Origin: Colias croceus
Lineage: Eukaryota > Arthropoda > Insecta > Lepidoptera > Pieridae
Assembly: GCF_905220415.1 (NCBI RefSeq)
Contig: NC_059542.1
Location: 9,424,001 to 9,488,000, forward strand
Reading direction: 5' to 3'
Length of the DNA: 64,000 nucleotides
In this document: piece after piece, positions 1-10,103 of the stretch
Layout: every line of letters begins with the position of its first letter
Position numbering within the stretch: the stretch's first letter is position 1
Translations under genes and position numbers: made by a program
The notes under the pieces: model-generated
Database searches by the model: none
Told to the model about the DNA's origin: nothing
The model's input: only the letters and a program-made list of their open reading frames with translations

Positions 1-74
1 TAAATTAATAATGGTTATTAATGAAAATATGGTTATTGGAATTCATATCAAATTTCACATTGAAAAAAACATTA

Positions 75-236
75 TTAAGCTATTCCATAGCTTCTATCGC
101 GGGCCTTGAGCGCGGGGACCGAATCGAGATATTTCGTAACGAAAAAACCTCACTCTCTCCACTCCGACGAGCGGAGGTGTGGCTTGAAGGCATAGCATGC
201 AATAGCTTTACCGCGGCAGTCCCCGAGTGCCACACG
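75..236 (+). repeat. GC-rich structured interspersed repeat, copy A
   Basis: A GC-rich block of about 162 bp stands out from the AT-rich surroundings. It starts TTAAGCTATT, ends GAGTGCCACACGT and is followed by a run of T. A second copy in the opposite orientation lies at 20228-20390; by eye the two differ at roughly ten positions. The first bases (AAGCTATT.CAT) can pair with ATGCAATAGCTT in the second half, so a transcript could fold strongly. The family is unknown to me; it could be a SINE or a short inverted-repeat DNA element. The 72-residue reading frame over it is incidental. Confidence 0.75.
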
Positions 237-885
237 TAGTTTTTTTTATTATAATAGACTCGTGATTACAAATTATTGAATTTAAAAAGTAAGAATTCCT
301 TTGTACCCTATGAATTGATGATAATATAGACTCATACATAAAGCTTACGTTATTTTTATATTGAAACTAAAGAGCGGTGAATTCGTGCACAGATTCTGGG
401 TACAGCATTCGCTTTTTTAATTTCCTGTCAACGAAATAACATGACGTCATACATATTTTTATACCGAGTTTTCATCACGCATTAAAATTTTCAATTTTTC
501 TTTATGATCAGACATGCATAAGTTTGGATTTTCAATCATAGAGGTGGGTGGTAAAACTGCCAAATTATAGTACGTAGCTTTTAAATGAACATTGCTTCAG
601 AATTATTTTCCTGATAAGTTTTTTAAAACTAATACCTACGTTAAGTAAAAAGAAAAAATGACTTAGGAAAATAAAGCCCTCTAGAAATTTGCACTCTTCT
701 TTCTTTTATAATTTAGGTATATTGTTCATTATGAAAGGATTTTTGGACATTGGTCCTTTATGGGACAAAAAAGAAGGATAAGTTTGTATAAAGCTTCGTC
801 CATTTTGAAGACAAAGCGTTAAAACTTAAAATACTGTTTGCCGTTTAGCCAAGTGAATACGGGTCAGTCACTGTACCATACATAA
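237..885. other. AT-rich non-coding stretch
   Basis: No splice-bounded exon, coherent reading frame or recognisable repeat is visible between the GC-rich repeat and the repeat beginning near 886. Confidence 0.6.
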
Positions 886-1034
886 AAAAGAGCGTGTGTG
901 CTAAGTACACGTGTCAGAAGTGAAACTTCTTTGGCAAGATTCAAAGCTACCAAAATCGTGGCTTTACTCTATGACGTAACGATAATGCTGTGACGCGACC
1001 ATGAATTTTTACTCTTTTTTTCACTTCAAAAAGG
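886..1034 (-). repeat. Interspersed repeat, copy 1 (CACTTCTGACACGTG family)
   Basis: Read on the minus strand, this block contains GTCGCGTCA, ACGATTTTGGTA, CTTGCCAAAGAAGTTTCAC and TTCTGACACGTGT in order. The same series, about 80% similar by eye, recurs on the + strand at 28822-28977, directly before a host exon. No coding capacity is seen. It is likely a non-autonomous transposon; edges are approximate. Confidence 0.65.
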
Positions 1035-1367
1035 TAATCTATGACTAAGAGAAGATTTTTATCTACTTGAAGCGTTTAAAACGATAACACGGCGTATATT
1101 TTCCAATTGGGTATAATTTGAAAAGTTAGGCTGACTGGCCAGAGGCCAGATTTAGGTAAATATTTAATTTTGTTTCCAGTTTTGGAATGCTCATTATAAA
1201 GCTAAGATAAACGGATGCTTGAGGTTAATGAACTTTTTAATTAGTAGGTAATTATTTATATATATACGTCACATTATTATGTATGTAAAATAATCTATAC
1301 ATAAAATAAATCTGTAGAATAGTCAATTCTGTACATTGAAAATATTGAAAAAATAAATAGCAGGGGG
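1035..1367. other. AT-rich non-coding stretch
   Basis: Nothing recognised; A/T-rich sequence with short TA runs near 1255. Confidence 0.55.
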
Positions 1368-1631
1368 TGTTACTGGATCGATACCAAGCCCAAATATGTG
1401 ATTAAAAAAATTTTTGTCTGTCTGTCTGTCTGTCGGTCTGTCTGTCTGTCTGTATGTTCAGGCATCACGTGAAAACTAATGGTACGATTTCGATGAAACT
1501 TGGCATAATTATTCCTTAATATCCTGGGCATAAAAAAGGATACTTTTTATCTCGGAAAAATACGTAGAAAAAAAATAAATCTTAATTTTTCTTAATTTTT
1601 CCGCGCGGACGGAGTCGCGGGCGGAAGCTAG
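1368..1631 (+). mobile_element. Helitron-like non-autonomous element with (TCTG)n
   Basis: The middle matches the common lepidopteran pattern of an imperfect TCTG run (about 1415-1454), a motif like CGATGAAACTTGGCATAA, and a GC-rich 3' end GTCGCGGGCGGAAGCTAG at 1615-1631. A terminal CTAG after a GC-rich hairpin is the Helitron-type 3' end seen in the other copies here. The 5' edge is uncertain. Confidence 0.6.
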
Positions 1632-2600
1632 TTATTATTAAATTAATAATGCATGATGTATATGTTTTAAATAAATGTTGTGGTCTAGATATAGCTATTA
1701 AGAAATCTGTAAGAAGCTCGGATTTCGAAAGAGGAAAATCCAGAATCTTCTAAATTAAACAATGGACTTGCTCCCGGTAAATAGCAGAATGATTTAATGA
1801 GATTATGCATACAAAAAGACTGGAGATATATTTAAATTCCTTTTTTCTTGTATATTTCTTTGATGTTAATATGAAATCATATGAGGTAGGTACGTTTAAT
1901 ATTAGGTATGTTTGCATTAAGGATTTATTCTCGTTTCTTACGGAAAGTCTTCTCCCATCTACTTTTTGTGGAAGGTCTTCACAAATCTATTTATGTTTAC
2001 TATTTTACGTTTTAAAATCAATATTATCTTAAAATTTTGCACTTTACATACTTACTTTACTAGTCACTTTATTAGTCGGTAGATAAGATGGAAAATCTTG
2101 CTGTTTATAGCTAACATATCCTTTTAACTCGCGCTAATTTAATACTTGCAACATGATTACCAACTCACTAATGAGTTTATTATACTCAGCGGAGAAATAA
2201 TTATATATGTAATCTATAAATACACCGATACGTATTTATAGATCTCAATATACTTGCATCAGTTTTCTTTGAAATACATGGATGTGTAAGGTTGCTTGGT
2301 AGAAATATCTTTAAGGCGTAAATCCACGATTTGCGCACTAATTTTAAACTGTCTCTTGTTCCTGCACTTTTGTGTACCTAGTTACAATGACGAGTCGGAA
2401 CTGGAAAATATCATAGGTAAAAGTGTGCAAAATGGTAAAGTAACACGTTAAGGAAATTTTAAGACACGAGGGATACTAGAGCAGGTTTAGAAAATACTAT
2501 TTTGCAATTACTACACTAATAATAGTAGGTATATCTACAGTACACTATATAAAAAACGAATGCGAAATAGCACTTTCGACGTTATTTCTATGCTATACAT
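1632..2600. other. Non-coding stretch without recognised features
   Basis: AT-rich sequence. The 75-residue frame at 1805-2032 has no recognisable motif, no start context and no splice support; I treat it as chance. Confidence 0.55.
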
Positions 2601-2605
2601 ATTAT

Positions 2606-2626
2606 AATAATAATAATAATAAAAAT
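2606..2626 (-). repeat. (ATT)n 3' tail of the LINE
   Basis: A run of TAA/ATA on the + strand (ATT repeats in the element's own orientation) follows AATAAAGAATTTTT. A short microsatellite tail instead of poly(A) is typical of CR1-group LINEs and marks the element's 3' end. Confidence 0.7.
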
Positions 2627-2689
2627 TCTTTATTGTACACAAAAAGAGAGGATAAAACAATTATACAACAAAGTACAGAACAAGTACAG

Positions 2690-2740
2690 AGGGCGGTCTT
2701 ATCGCTTCGAGCGATTTCTGCCAGACAACCACAGCAAAGG
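2690..2740 (-). promoter_or_regulatory. Conserved LINE 3' UTR hairpin region
   Basis: In element orientation the sequence reads GGTTGTCTGGCAGAA, then ATCGCT-CGA-AGCGAT, then AAGACCGCCCTCTGTAC. The 6-bp stem (2701-2715) lies about 75 bp before the ATT tail. A solo copy at 60451-60582 keeps the layout with stem ATCACT/AGTGAT, so one G-C pair is replaced by A-T. In LINEs such 3' hairpins are usually recognised by the element's own reverse transcriptase; that role is inferred. Confidence 0.7.
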
Positions 2741-2820
2741 AAAGCTGCAGAGAAACGGAGTAGGTGGTGCACAACTGAAAGTTGAATTTTAATACAAATA
2801 TGTATATAAAGTACTACATA

Positions 2821-2940
2821 TAAATATATACATACAATACATACATATACGATATATATACATACAATACATACATATACAATATATATACATACATATA
2901 ATATATACAACAAATATATATACATAAATAATACATATAC
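2821..2940. repeat. 30-bp minisatellite in the LINE 3' UTR
   Basis: A unit like ATATATACATACAATACATA plus CATATACG repeats from about 2824, again from 2853, with a decayed third copy from 2881. This explains the repetitive Tyr/Val/Cys/Ile peptide in the minus frame at 2602-2925, which is not a gene. Confidence 0.75.
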
Positions 2941-2963
2941 TTACAAAACAGTGTTAAGGTTCA

Positions 2964-5924
2964 TCAATCTTGTGATAAGGAAGCATAATGGTTCCTTAGC
3001 TCCTTTTTAAAAATAGGCAGGCTTTGAGCTCTCCTCACAACCTCGGGTAATGCATTCCATAGCGAAATGGCGGTGACAGTAAAGGAAGAGTGAAAGAATT
3101 TTGAATGATGATGAGGGAAAGATAATGTCAGGTTGTTCGAGGATCGTAAAGCTAGGGAATGGTTGGAAGATACGTAGGAAAAGTTTTGTTTCAGGTAAGG
3201 AGGAGTTTTAGGATCAAATAGAATGGAATACAAGAGGTGGAGTATGTGAGTATTCCGGCGAAGGCGAATTGGAAACCACTTGAGCCTGGCTCTAAATTCA
3301 GAAATGTGGTCGTATTTACGCAGTCCAAATATAAATCGGATACAAAGGTTTTGCAGTCGCTCAAGGGAGTTAAGCTGGCATTCGGTGAGGTCGGGATAAC
3401 AGACATCTGCATAATCTAAAATAGGGAATAGAAGGGACTGTGCAAGCGCAATTTTAGTGGGAATTGGTAAAATATTTCGTAGTCGCCTAAGGGAAGCAGC
3501 GACACCAAACATCTTTTTGCGTACTGCGTTGAGTTGTACCGTCCAGGAGAAGGTTTGGTCAAAGTGCAAGCCGAGGTTTTTAGCGGTAGCGGAATAGGGA
3601 ATAGGAGTGTTGTTGATTTGGATGGAAGGAATAGAGGTCCAATCCACTTTGGCAATTAATTGAGGACTTCCTATGATAATTGCTTGCGTTTTGGACGGGT
3701 TAATAGATAGGCCATATTTATTACTCCAGTCGGCAATACTTTTTAGGTCAGCATTCATAGTTTTCACGGAGTTATGTAAATCAAATAGAGAACATTGCGT
3801 GTACAGTTGTAAATCGTCAGCATACATATGGTAGGGAGAAGAAATATTTTGGGAAATTGAATTAATAAAAATTGAAAAGAGGAGAGGAGACAACACGCTA
3901 CCTTGAGGTACACCGACAGAAACATTGCACCAAGAAGAAGTGGAATCATCAATCTTGACACACTGCCGGCGACCTTGGAGAAAACTACGAAACCAGTCAA
4001 CAGCTGCTGGAGATATGTTAAGAGAACCAAGCAAACTCAACAGAATGTCGTGATCCACGGTATTGAAAGCATTGCTGAAATCAAGCAATGTAAGCAGAGT
4101 GAGTTGCCTGTTGTCCATTCCAATACGAATATCATCGGTTATTTTGACGAGAGCAGAAGTCGTGCTATGACCGGAGCGGAAACCGGATTGAAAAGGGTTA
4201 AATAGGTTATTTTTGTTCATGAACGAGCATAACTGACCCTGCACTAAACGTTCAAGAATCTTGGATAAAAAGGGTAATATGGAAATTGGTCGGTATTCGG
4301 AAAAAGAAGAGGGATTGTTATTTTTCGGGATAGGAATTATAAAAGCGTCCTTCCAAGCTGAGGGAAAAGTAGACAACGAAATGGAGGAATTAAGGATAAA
4401 GGTAAGGACAGGGGCAATGATGTCAAGGATGGGGACGATCATATCACGACCAATGCAGTCGGGACCAAGAGCTTTCGATGAAATAGACAGAATATTCTTC
4501 TTAACATCACAGACAGCGAATTGACAGAAGTTGAACGGTGGGATGTTAGGAGTCGGTGCAGATGAAAGATTATTTAAAGTATCAATTTTGGTGCTAGCAT
4601 CAAGAGCGATAGAAGTATTTGAGAAGTATTGATTCAGTAGGTTAGTATCGATTCTAGAGGAAACATTATTTGAAGGTTTACCAACTCCTAGTGATTTAAG
4701 AAATTTCCAAATTTTTGCTGGATCGCCGTTCTCGATCGATTTATGAACATAGCGCTGTTGTGCATCCCTACACATAGTATTGCAACGATTACGTAGTTTT
4801 TTAAAATTTTCAATATTCTCAGCACAGCAGTTTTTCCTAAGCTTGACTTTAGCATTATTTTTGCGATTTATGGCTGCTTTTAATTCGTTGGAAAGCCAGG
4901 GGGCAGGAAGGTGCTTGAGTTTTACTGGCCTTAAAGGAGCATGTTTATCGTAAAGCTGCAGTATGAGTTGATTAAATATGTCCAGCATTTGGTCTATACA
5001 ACCAGCAGAATAAATACTAGACCAGTCAGTATTTTCCGCATCTTCACGAAGACGATCCAAATCCATTCCACTAAAATTGCGTTGCATAACAGTCTTGTGT
5101 TTCCTTTTGGGAGGTCGGACTTTGTAGGATAGGAATATAAGGTCATGATATGAAAACATCTCAGCTGGGCATTGGCCAAAGCTGGAGACGTGTTCAGGGG
5201 AGGAAACAATCATGAGGTCAAGGAGAGATGGGGAGGAATTGGGAAAATGATGTGTTGCGTTGAGAGGTAGGATATGCAGATTGTGCGAGTCGACAGTGGA
5301 TTTTAACTTATCAGAACGATGATCACTCTTAAGCAGACAGGTGTTGAAGTCGCCCATTATAATAATATGGTCGAAGGAGGGAGAAAATTTCTCAAGGAGG
5401 AGATCAAAAGATGGGAAATAGTTAATGGAAAGGTTTGGACTGTAGAACACCCCAAGGAGTATACGAGTATGCATGACAGTTACTTCAACTAAAAGGTGTT
5501 CTGCTTCATCAGCGGGAGGTGGTTGAGAGGAGGTACTGAGGATAGTGAACGGGATATTACTGCGAAGGTAAATGGCGACACCACCACCGGTCCTACCAGT
5601 GCGATCATTTCTGATAAGCTGGAAATCAGGAAGGGAGTAGGATATGGATGGCAAACAGGGCTTGAACCAGGTTTCGGATATAAGGATGGCATGGATATTT
5701 TGGGAATCAGCGAGTGCCAGCAAATCAGGATAGTGAGCCGGAATACTCTGGGCGTTAATGTGGATGATATTAAAATTTTTTGGGACATCGAAGTGAGAGG
5801 AGAGAGTGGATTGCAAAGGAGAAGAGGAGGTGCTGTGGAAGCTATCAATGCTTAGATCAGAGTTAGAGGAACTCAGTGAGGCGAAACTTTCAGAGCTGTT
5901 ATTAAGTGACATAGTATATAGCAT
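2964..5924 (-). CDS. LINE ORF2: AP-endonuclease and reverse transcriptase
   Basis: The 986-residue protein is intact and should nick target DNA and copy element RNA at the nick (target-primed reverse transcription). A Ser-rich leader (residues 1-50) precedes the AP-endonuclease domain (about 52-270) with NAQS (N58), SETW (E84), GGGVAIYL (113-120), MGDFN (D192) and SYHDLI (H260). The usual catalytic SDH is SYH here, an Asp-to-Tyr change. The RT domain (about 480-760) has EYRPISILPFLSK, LLDFSNAFNTVDH (D615), GVPQGSVLSPLLF and the YADD box at 701-704. A C-terminal region of about 220 residues with an LWNALPEVV motif follows. No RNase H is seen. A start at Met1 or Met5 is equally plausible. The family belongs to the CR1/Jockey group; the clade is not assigned. 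Confidence 0.93.
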   Translation of the reverse strand: MLYTMSLNNSSESFASLSSSNSDLSIDSFHSTSSSPLQSTLSSHFDVPKNFNIIHINAQSIPAHYPDLLALADSQNIHAILISETWFKPCLPSISYSLPDFQLIRNDRTGRTGGGVAIYLRSNIPFTILSTSSQPPPADEAEHLLVEVTVMHTRILLGVFYSPNLSINYFPSFDLLLEKFSPSFDHIIIMGDFNTCLLKSDHRSDKLKSTVDSHNLHILPLNATHHFPNSSPSLLDLMIVSSPEHVSSFGQCPAEMFSYHDLIFLSYKVRPPKRKHKTVMQRNFSGMDLDRLREDAENTDWSSIYSAGCIDQMLDIFNQLILQLYDKHAPLRPVKLKHLPAPWLSNELKAAINRKNNAKVKLRKNCCAENIENFKKLRNRCNTMCRDAQQRYVHKSIENGDPAKIWKFLKSLGVGKPSNNVSSRIDTNLLNQYFSNTSIALDASTKIDTLNNLSSAPTPNIPPFNFCQFAVCDVKKNILSISSKALGPDCIGRDMIVPILDIIAPVLTFILNSSISLSTFPSAWKDAFIIPIPKNNNPSSFSEYRPISILPFLSKILERLVQGQLCSFMNKNNLFNPFQSGFRSGHSTTSALVKITDDIRIGMDNRQLTLLTLLDFSNAFNTVDHDILLSLLGSLNISPAAVDWFRSFLQGRRQCVKIDDSTSSWCNVSVGVPQGSVLSPLLFSIFINSISQNISSPYHMYADDLQLYTQCSLFDLHNSVKTMNADLKSIADWSNKYGLSINPSKTQAIIIGSPQLIAKVDWTSIPSIQINNTPIPYSATAKNLGLHFDQTFSWTVQLNAVRKKMFGVAASLRRLRNILPIPTKIALAQSLLFPILDYADVCYPDLTECQLNSLERLQNLCIRFIFGLRKYDHISEFRARLKWFPIRLRRNTHILHLLYSILFDPKTPPYLKQNFSYVSSNHSLALRSSNNLTLSFPHHHSKFFHSSFTVTAISLWNALPEVVRRAQSLPIFKKELRNHYASLSQD

Positions 5925-6234
5925 AAAATATAAACTTATAATAAATAAATAAGTATATTAAATAAATACAAATAATAAATATCGACGTAAGAAATAAAAA
6001 TAAAATAAAATAAGTTAAGATAAATAACTAAATAATAATAAAATATAAACAAAAAGTCAAATATAATCTAATATATAACTACTAAACCTACTCAAGTTAA
6101 AATTAAAAGCGTTTACTGCAGCGATTCCTGTGCTTTTTAGCGCCTTCACAAAGTTATCAAACAGAAAGAAAAGAAAAAAAAAAAAAAAAGAGAAAAAAAA
6201 AAGCACAGTTAACTACGAAACCAAAGTAACAAAT

Positions 6235-6266
<32 letters not shown>

Positions 6267-7223
6267 TATAAAACAACAGCAAATTACTACTACCATTAAA
6301 CACCTTCCAAAATATTTATAAGCAAACAAATAAACCATAAAATAAAAATAAAATAAATTAAAACGGTAACACCATGATACGAAATGTGTGAGTTGACGTA
6401 TGACATGACGTATGACATTTGACAAGTGACATTTTACAAGACGTGACAACTGACAGGTTACAATTTACATCACAGATTTACATTGAATGTTTACACTTTA
6501 CAGTTTGTATTTATTTAATGAATATTTTGGCTTCAATGATTAATATGAAATAAAAGTATGTTAACGTAAATGGTTAAAATAATTGCATACGTGAACCAAA
6601 CAAAAGCGTAAACACACCAATTACAAATGAGAAACAAAAAATATACTTATTACAGTTGGACTGGGTAACTGGTACATGATTCCAGGTTTTAAGCATAAGA
6701 TCAGGCAATTTTTATACTACAGCATATTCACTTAAGACAGAGATCAGATGGATTAAAATTTAAATTTAAGTTGTACATATACACAATATGTAGTGAACTG
6801 TGAAGATTTTAGACACATTAAGTAGGTAAAAATAAATAGAAATACTAACTAATAAAACAACAAAACAGAGCAAACACCAAACTGACTCATGCTCGAATTG
6901 AATGTGTTAAAGGTCATTAAGATTGAAATTATTTGCTTAAGAAATTGATTAAGGCCATTGCTACTTAAGGACAAAGTTACCCAGTCCATAACGCATAAGC
7001 AGTCAGACTATGCTATGAAGATGAGTGAAAAGAAAATACATGGGTGAAATGACTAACTAATGAGATGTAAAACCAACAGTTTGTAAATGAAGCATGTAGG
7101 TCCAGGTAACCATGAAATTAATGAGTATGAGTAAAAAAATAAACAAAACAAAACAAAAAAAAAAAAAAAAGTGAGCTACTGTTATAAGGAAAATAAAAAT
7201 AAGTAATCAATAATTACATACAG
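5925..7223 (-). other. Inter-ORF spacer of the LINE
   Basis: A 1.3 kb A-rich non-coding stretch (as read on the + strand) separates ORF1 and ORF2. It contains long A runs (6173-6203, 6236-6250, 7154-7170), a TA run (6251-6271), a degenerate TGACA/TTACA cluster (6385-6510) and a 14-bp inverted repeat at 6657-6670 and 6975-6988. LINE ORFs are usually close or overlapping, so part of this may be an insertion. No reading frame here resembles a protein. Confidence 0.6.
6385..6510. repeat. Degenerate TGACA/TTACA tandem cluster
   Basis: Repeated variants of TGACGTATGACA, TTTGACAAGTGACA, TTTTACAAGACGTGACA and ACTGACAGGTTACA follow each other about every 10 bases. It lies in the LINE spacer. It looks like a decayed short tandem repeat; no function is evident. 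Confidence 0.5.
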
Positions 7224-7975
7224 TTACTTAATTGGTTTTTGCACTCTTCTTGATCTGGGGTTTAGTTGACCTAAAGCCTTCTGAGAGGCACTCGCAGAAA
7301 CAGCAACGGGTTGCCCCTCGCTGTCAAAGGTTTGTGATTGCAAGGTATCTACTTCAGCAATTGTGCTTATCCGGTGGCGAGCACCATCGGCGCTAATCAC
7401 AAAAATAGAGCCATCATTAGTCCAACACTTAGTCACACCAAATTTTTCCTTGCAGCCATAAACACTTCATGCCGACACTTTGTGAGAAATTCCGAAAGCG
7501 TTACACTTGTACCTTTTAATTTCGTCTTAGCTTGCCAAACTTGATTGCGAAGGTTCACATCTTGGAACTTAACTAGGATGGGACGGGGTTTGTCATTTTT
7601 TGTTATCCCCAATCTGTGACAACGGGTGAATGCCTCAGGTACAACTGCAGTTACATTAAGGTGGTCTGCTATTATTTTAGATACACATACACTAGGATTT
7701 TCATCTTTTGTCTCCGTAACACCATGAATTAAGAGCATCTTGCGTCTACTCCGCATCTCTTGCTGGTCATAAAGCTGGTTCAAAAGATTGACTTGTGTCT
7801 GAAGGCATGACAAAGATGACATGACAAAGGTTCTAAAAGCGTGAAAATCCGACGCGATCTTCTCGGGTGGGATCCTTGTTGCGGGATTGCTGTTTTTTAA
7901 ATCACGCTGGAACTCATCCATCTTGGCATTAAACATTTCGGTCATTTCTGCCATCTTCTTAGTTATCGACTCCAT
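7224..7975 (-). pseudogene. LINE ORF1 (nucleic-acid-binding protein), frameshifted
   Basis: Frame one (7975-7433) gives 180 residues. An N-terminal coiled-coil-like segment (MAEMTEMFNAKMDEFQRDL) is followed by an RRM-like ORF1 core with MLLIHGVTE, FTRCHRLGI, RPILVKF and VFMAARKNL. It stops at a TGA, but the protein clearly resumes in the next frame with TKCWTNDGSIFV and GARHRIST down to the stop at 7224. One lost base near 7434-7437 would explain the break. The joined reading is about 250 residues, consistent with LINE ORF1 proteins that coat element RNA. It sits 5' of ORF2 on the same strand, as expected. Confidence 0.75.
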
Positions 7976-8300
7976 CTTAGAGGTTAACTTGGTTGCTAAT
8001 TGAATGAAGTGTTGTAATTATTGGTGGGAAATGATTTATTTTATGGGAAAATAGTTACTGGTTGGTGCTGGTAGCTATATTTAGCACATGTACGTAGAAA
8101 AACAGTCTAATTATATTAAAAACAATTTAGAAAGTCACTATAAAATTACGAAACGTCTATACTATTCCACCTACCCAATTATTCAATATACATGTTTAAA
8201 TAACAACAAACAAGGAACAGTCAAATGTCCGAGTAAGCAACTAACTATTCCACAAATAAATTACAATATGAAGCTCCCGCGGCCACTAAATCACTTAGCA
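7976..8300 (-). other. Probable LINE 5' UTR
   Basis: This non-coding stretch precedes ORF1 in element orientation. The + strand frame at 8088-8318 is unrelated to any family I know. The true 5' end could not be fixed because no target-site duplication was found. Confidence 0.4.
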
Positions 8301-8530
8301 AAAGGTGAAAACTTTTGAAATATATTCAACGCAATCGTCCTTCAGGCTCAGTGGTATAATGGAAAAAATCCCTAGACATTAATATTCATAAGCATTTCTG
8401 TTACTGAGGCCATTTCGTGGAGATAGGCTTTGTGATTATCTTAATAGTTGTGGAGTTGGCCATATTTTTGTTACGTTGCGAATAAGCTATAAAATGAAAT
8501 AAAAATATATGCGTATTACGTAAACATAAT

Positions 8531-8635
8531 CTATACTAATACTATAAAGCTGAAGAGTTTTTTTGTTTACTGATATATCATCACGCTAAGACCAACAGGA
8601 GCAGAGCACTGTGGGTAAAACCGCAGGGCACAGCT
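8531..8635 (+). mobile_element. Short Helitron-like element
   Basis: It starts CTATACTAATACTATAAAGC and ends GTAAAACCGCAGGGCACAGC-TAT, an eroded form of the pattern CGGGGCACAGCTAG. Imperfect 22-24 bp direct repeats flank it (8507-8530 and 8649-8671, both ending GTAAACATAAT). Confidence 0.7.
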
Positions 8636-8764
8636 ATTATTATAATATACGCGTATAATGTAAACATAATATAATAGTTGCTCGTTCCAACTCAAGATTG
8701 GATAACTTACTTAATAATATTTTTTTTCAGTACATGCTCATTAGCACCTATATTATATTAGTTA

Positions 8765-8888
8765 CTGGCTTTACGCCCGCGGCTTCACCCGCTTTATCTA
8801 AAACCTAATAAATTATATAGGGAAACCTTGAAATTGAATCAGTATCTATTAAAAAAACCCCATCAAAATTCGTTGCGTGGTTTTAAAG
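8765..8888 (-). mobile_element. Decayed Helitron/SINE-like fragment
   Basis: On the minus strand it reads AAAACCACGCAACGAATTTT then GCGGGTGAAGCCGCGGGCGT, the GC-rich 3' signature of the family. A long AT-rich inverted repeat abuts it at 8889. Confidence 0.55.
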
Positions 8889-8981
8889 ATATATGCATAC
8901 ATACTATATGCATACTGCATCTAGTATGTATGACTATCATAATATAGTACACGCACTATCATATAGTATGTATGCATATAT
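8889..8981. repeat. Perfect 22-bp inverted repeat, 49-bp loop
   Basis: The left arm at 8889-8910 starts ATATATGCATAC and ends ATACTATATG; the right arm at 8960-8981 is its exact reverse complement. The loop repeats variants of the same words (TAGTATGTATG). It could extrude as a cruciform, or be a foldback remnant grown from an ATAC-rich tail. Confidence 0.85.
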
Positions 8982-10100
8982 GTAGATAGAAACGCTTGTG
9001 ATACAAGCCTTACCTTGGAGACTTCCTAAAGCTTAGTAACTGAAATACTTAGTCATGCCTTAATAAAGTTATAATTATATGATTTCTGGTAGTTTTCTTT
9101 GTAATGTAGAGATAACGCAAAAACATTGTCTTTATTGTAAGCTACGGTCTATAAAAATAAATAACTTGCTTTATTCTATTATAATTTGTTCAAAACGAAC
9201 GAAAATCCAAATAAATTCAGCACGTTCTCTTCCCGATTATCTAATGTATTTCCTTTCATCTTAAAAATTACGTACGCTCTGTAAATTTGACAAAGTCTTT
9301 CCATACTGTGCGAAGCAAAGAACATTGCATTTTAATCAAATTCTTCGCCACCATCAAAGACCAAGTCATCAACATTATAACAGGATCCAAAAAAGCCTCA
9401 CTGATCAACTTTTAAAGAATTCTTTTCATTTCCCCCATTCCAAATCTTTTCTTTTGATGTTTCATTAAATGGTTTGTCGACGTTGACTTTCGATTGCGGT
9501 TGATTAGTGATTTATTAACGGTTTGATTAATGGCGTTGCCTAATCGAAGTCGGCGAAACAAAACTCGCCTTTGTTTTTCTGTGTTACATTCAATAGAAAC
9601 AGGAGGAACGTTACCTAATAGATATTAAGTAACGTAGATTGCCTAGGAGCAATTTCCAGATACCTAATTACCTACTAGATGCTATTGGGATATTTTATTA
9701 AGAGTATACCTACTATCGATACCTAATTAAATCGATTTAAAATGTATACCAGTCGTAACCTATCAAATTCAATATCTTCTCTAGTACACTGCAATAAATG
9801 AAAGTAACTAATTAAGAACATTTTTTCTATAAATACATAATTTTTTCTATTCATTCTAACAGATGGAGACTAAGGAAAAAATATGTGAAATCGTCTGAAA
9901 ATAATAATATCTAGAAAATAATTCAAAACGTTTAGGGTTTACTGATGCGACAATTCCTTACCGGAGTGCATTCGACTGTATGCAATCAAGCAGTGTACGT
10001 GTGATTTCATTGCAAGTTACTTTGGAATTTTATATTTAAATTTAAATTTATTTATTCACAATATGTTTGATTATTATATAATAATTCGTGGGGATAGGTT
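8982..10100. other. Non-coding stretch without recognised features
   Basis: AT-rich intronic or intergenic DNA; the 61-residue frame at 9079-9264 shows no motif. Confidence 0.55.
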
Positions 10101-10103
10101 ATT

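Larger units (their letters stand above)
2606..8300 (-). mobile_element. Nearly full-length APE-type non-LTR retrotransposon (LINE)
   Basis: On the minus strand, in order: a possible 5' UTR (about 8300 to 7976), a frameshifted ORF1 (7975-7224), a 1.3 kb spacer, an intact ORF2 with endonuclease and reverse transcriptase (5924-2964), a 3' UTR with a 30-bp minisatellite and a stable hairpin, then an AATAAAG-like sequence and a tail of ATT repeats at 2606-2626. Two ORFs, AP-endonuclease plus RT, no RNase H and a microsatellite tail fit the CR1/Jockey group; I cannot name the clade. The 5' end and target-site duplication could not be fixed. ORF1 is broken, so autonomous activity is unlikely for this copy. 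Confidence 0.85.

Noticed and set aside
2602..2925. 107-codon minus ORF rich in Tyr, Val, Cys and Ile
   Set aside because: It is translation of a TATACATA minisatellite within the LINE 3' UTR.
8338..8375. Possible tRNA start (GGCTCAGTGGTATAATGG)
   Set aside because: It resembles a pol III A box, but no B box or clover-leaf follows at the right distance.
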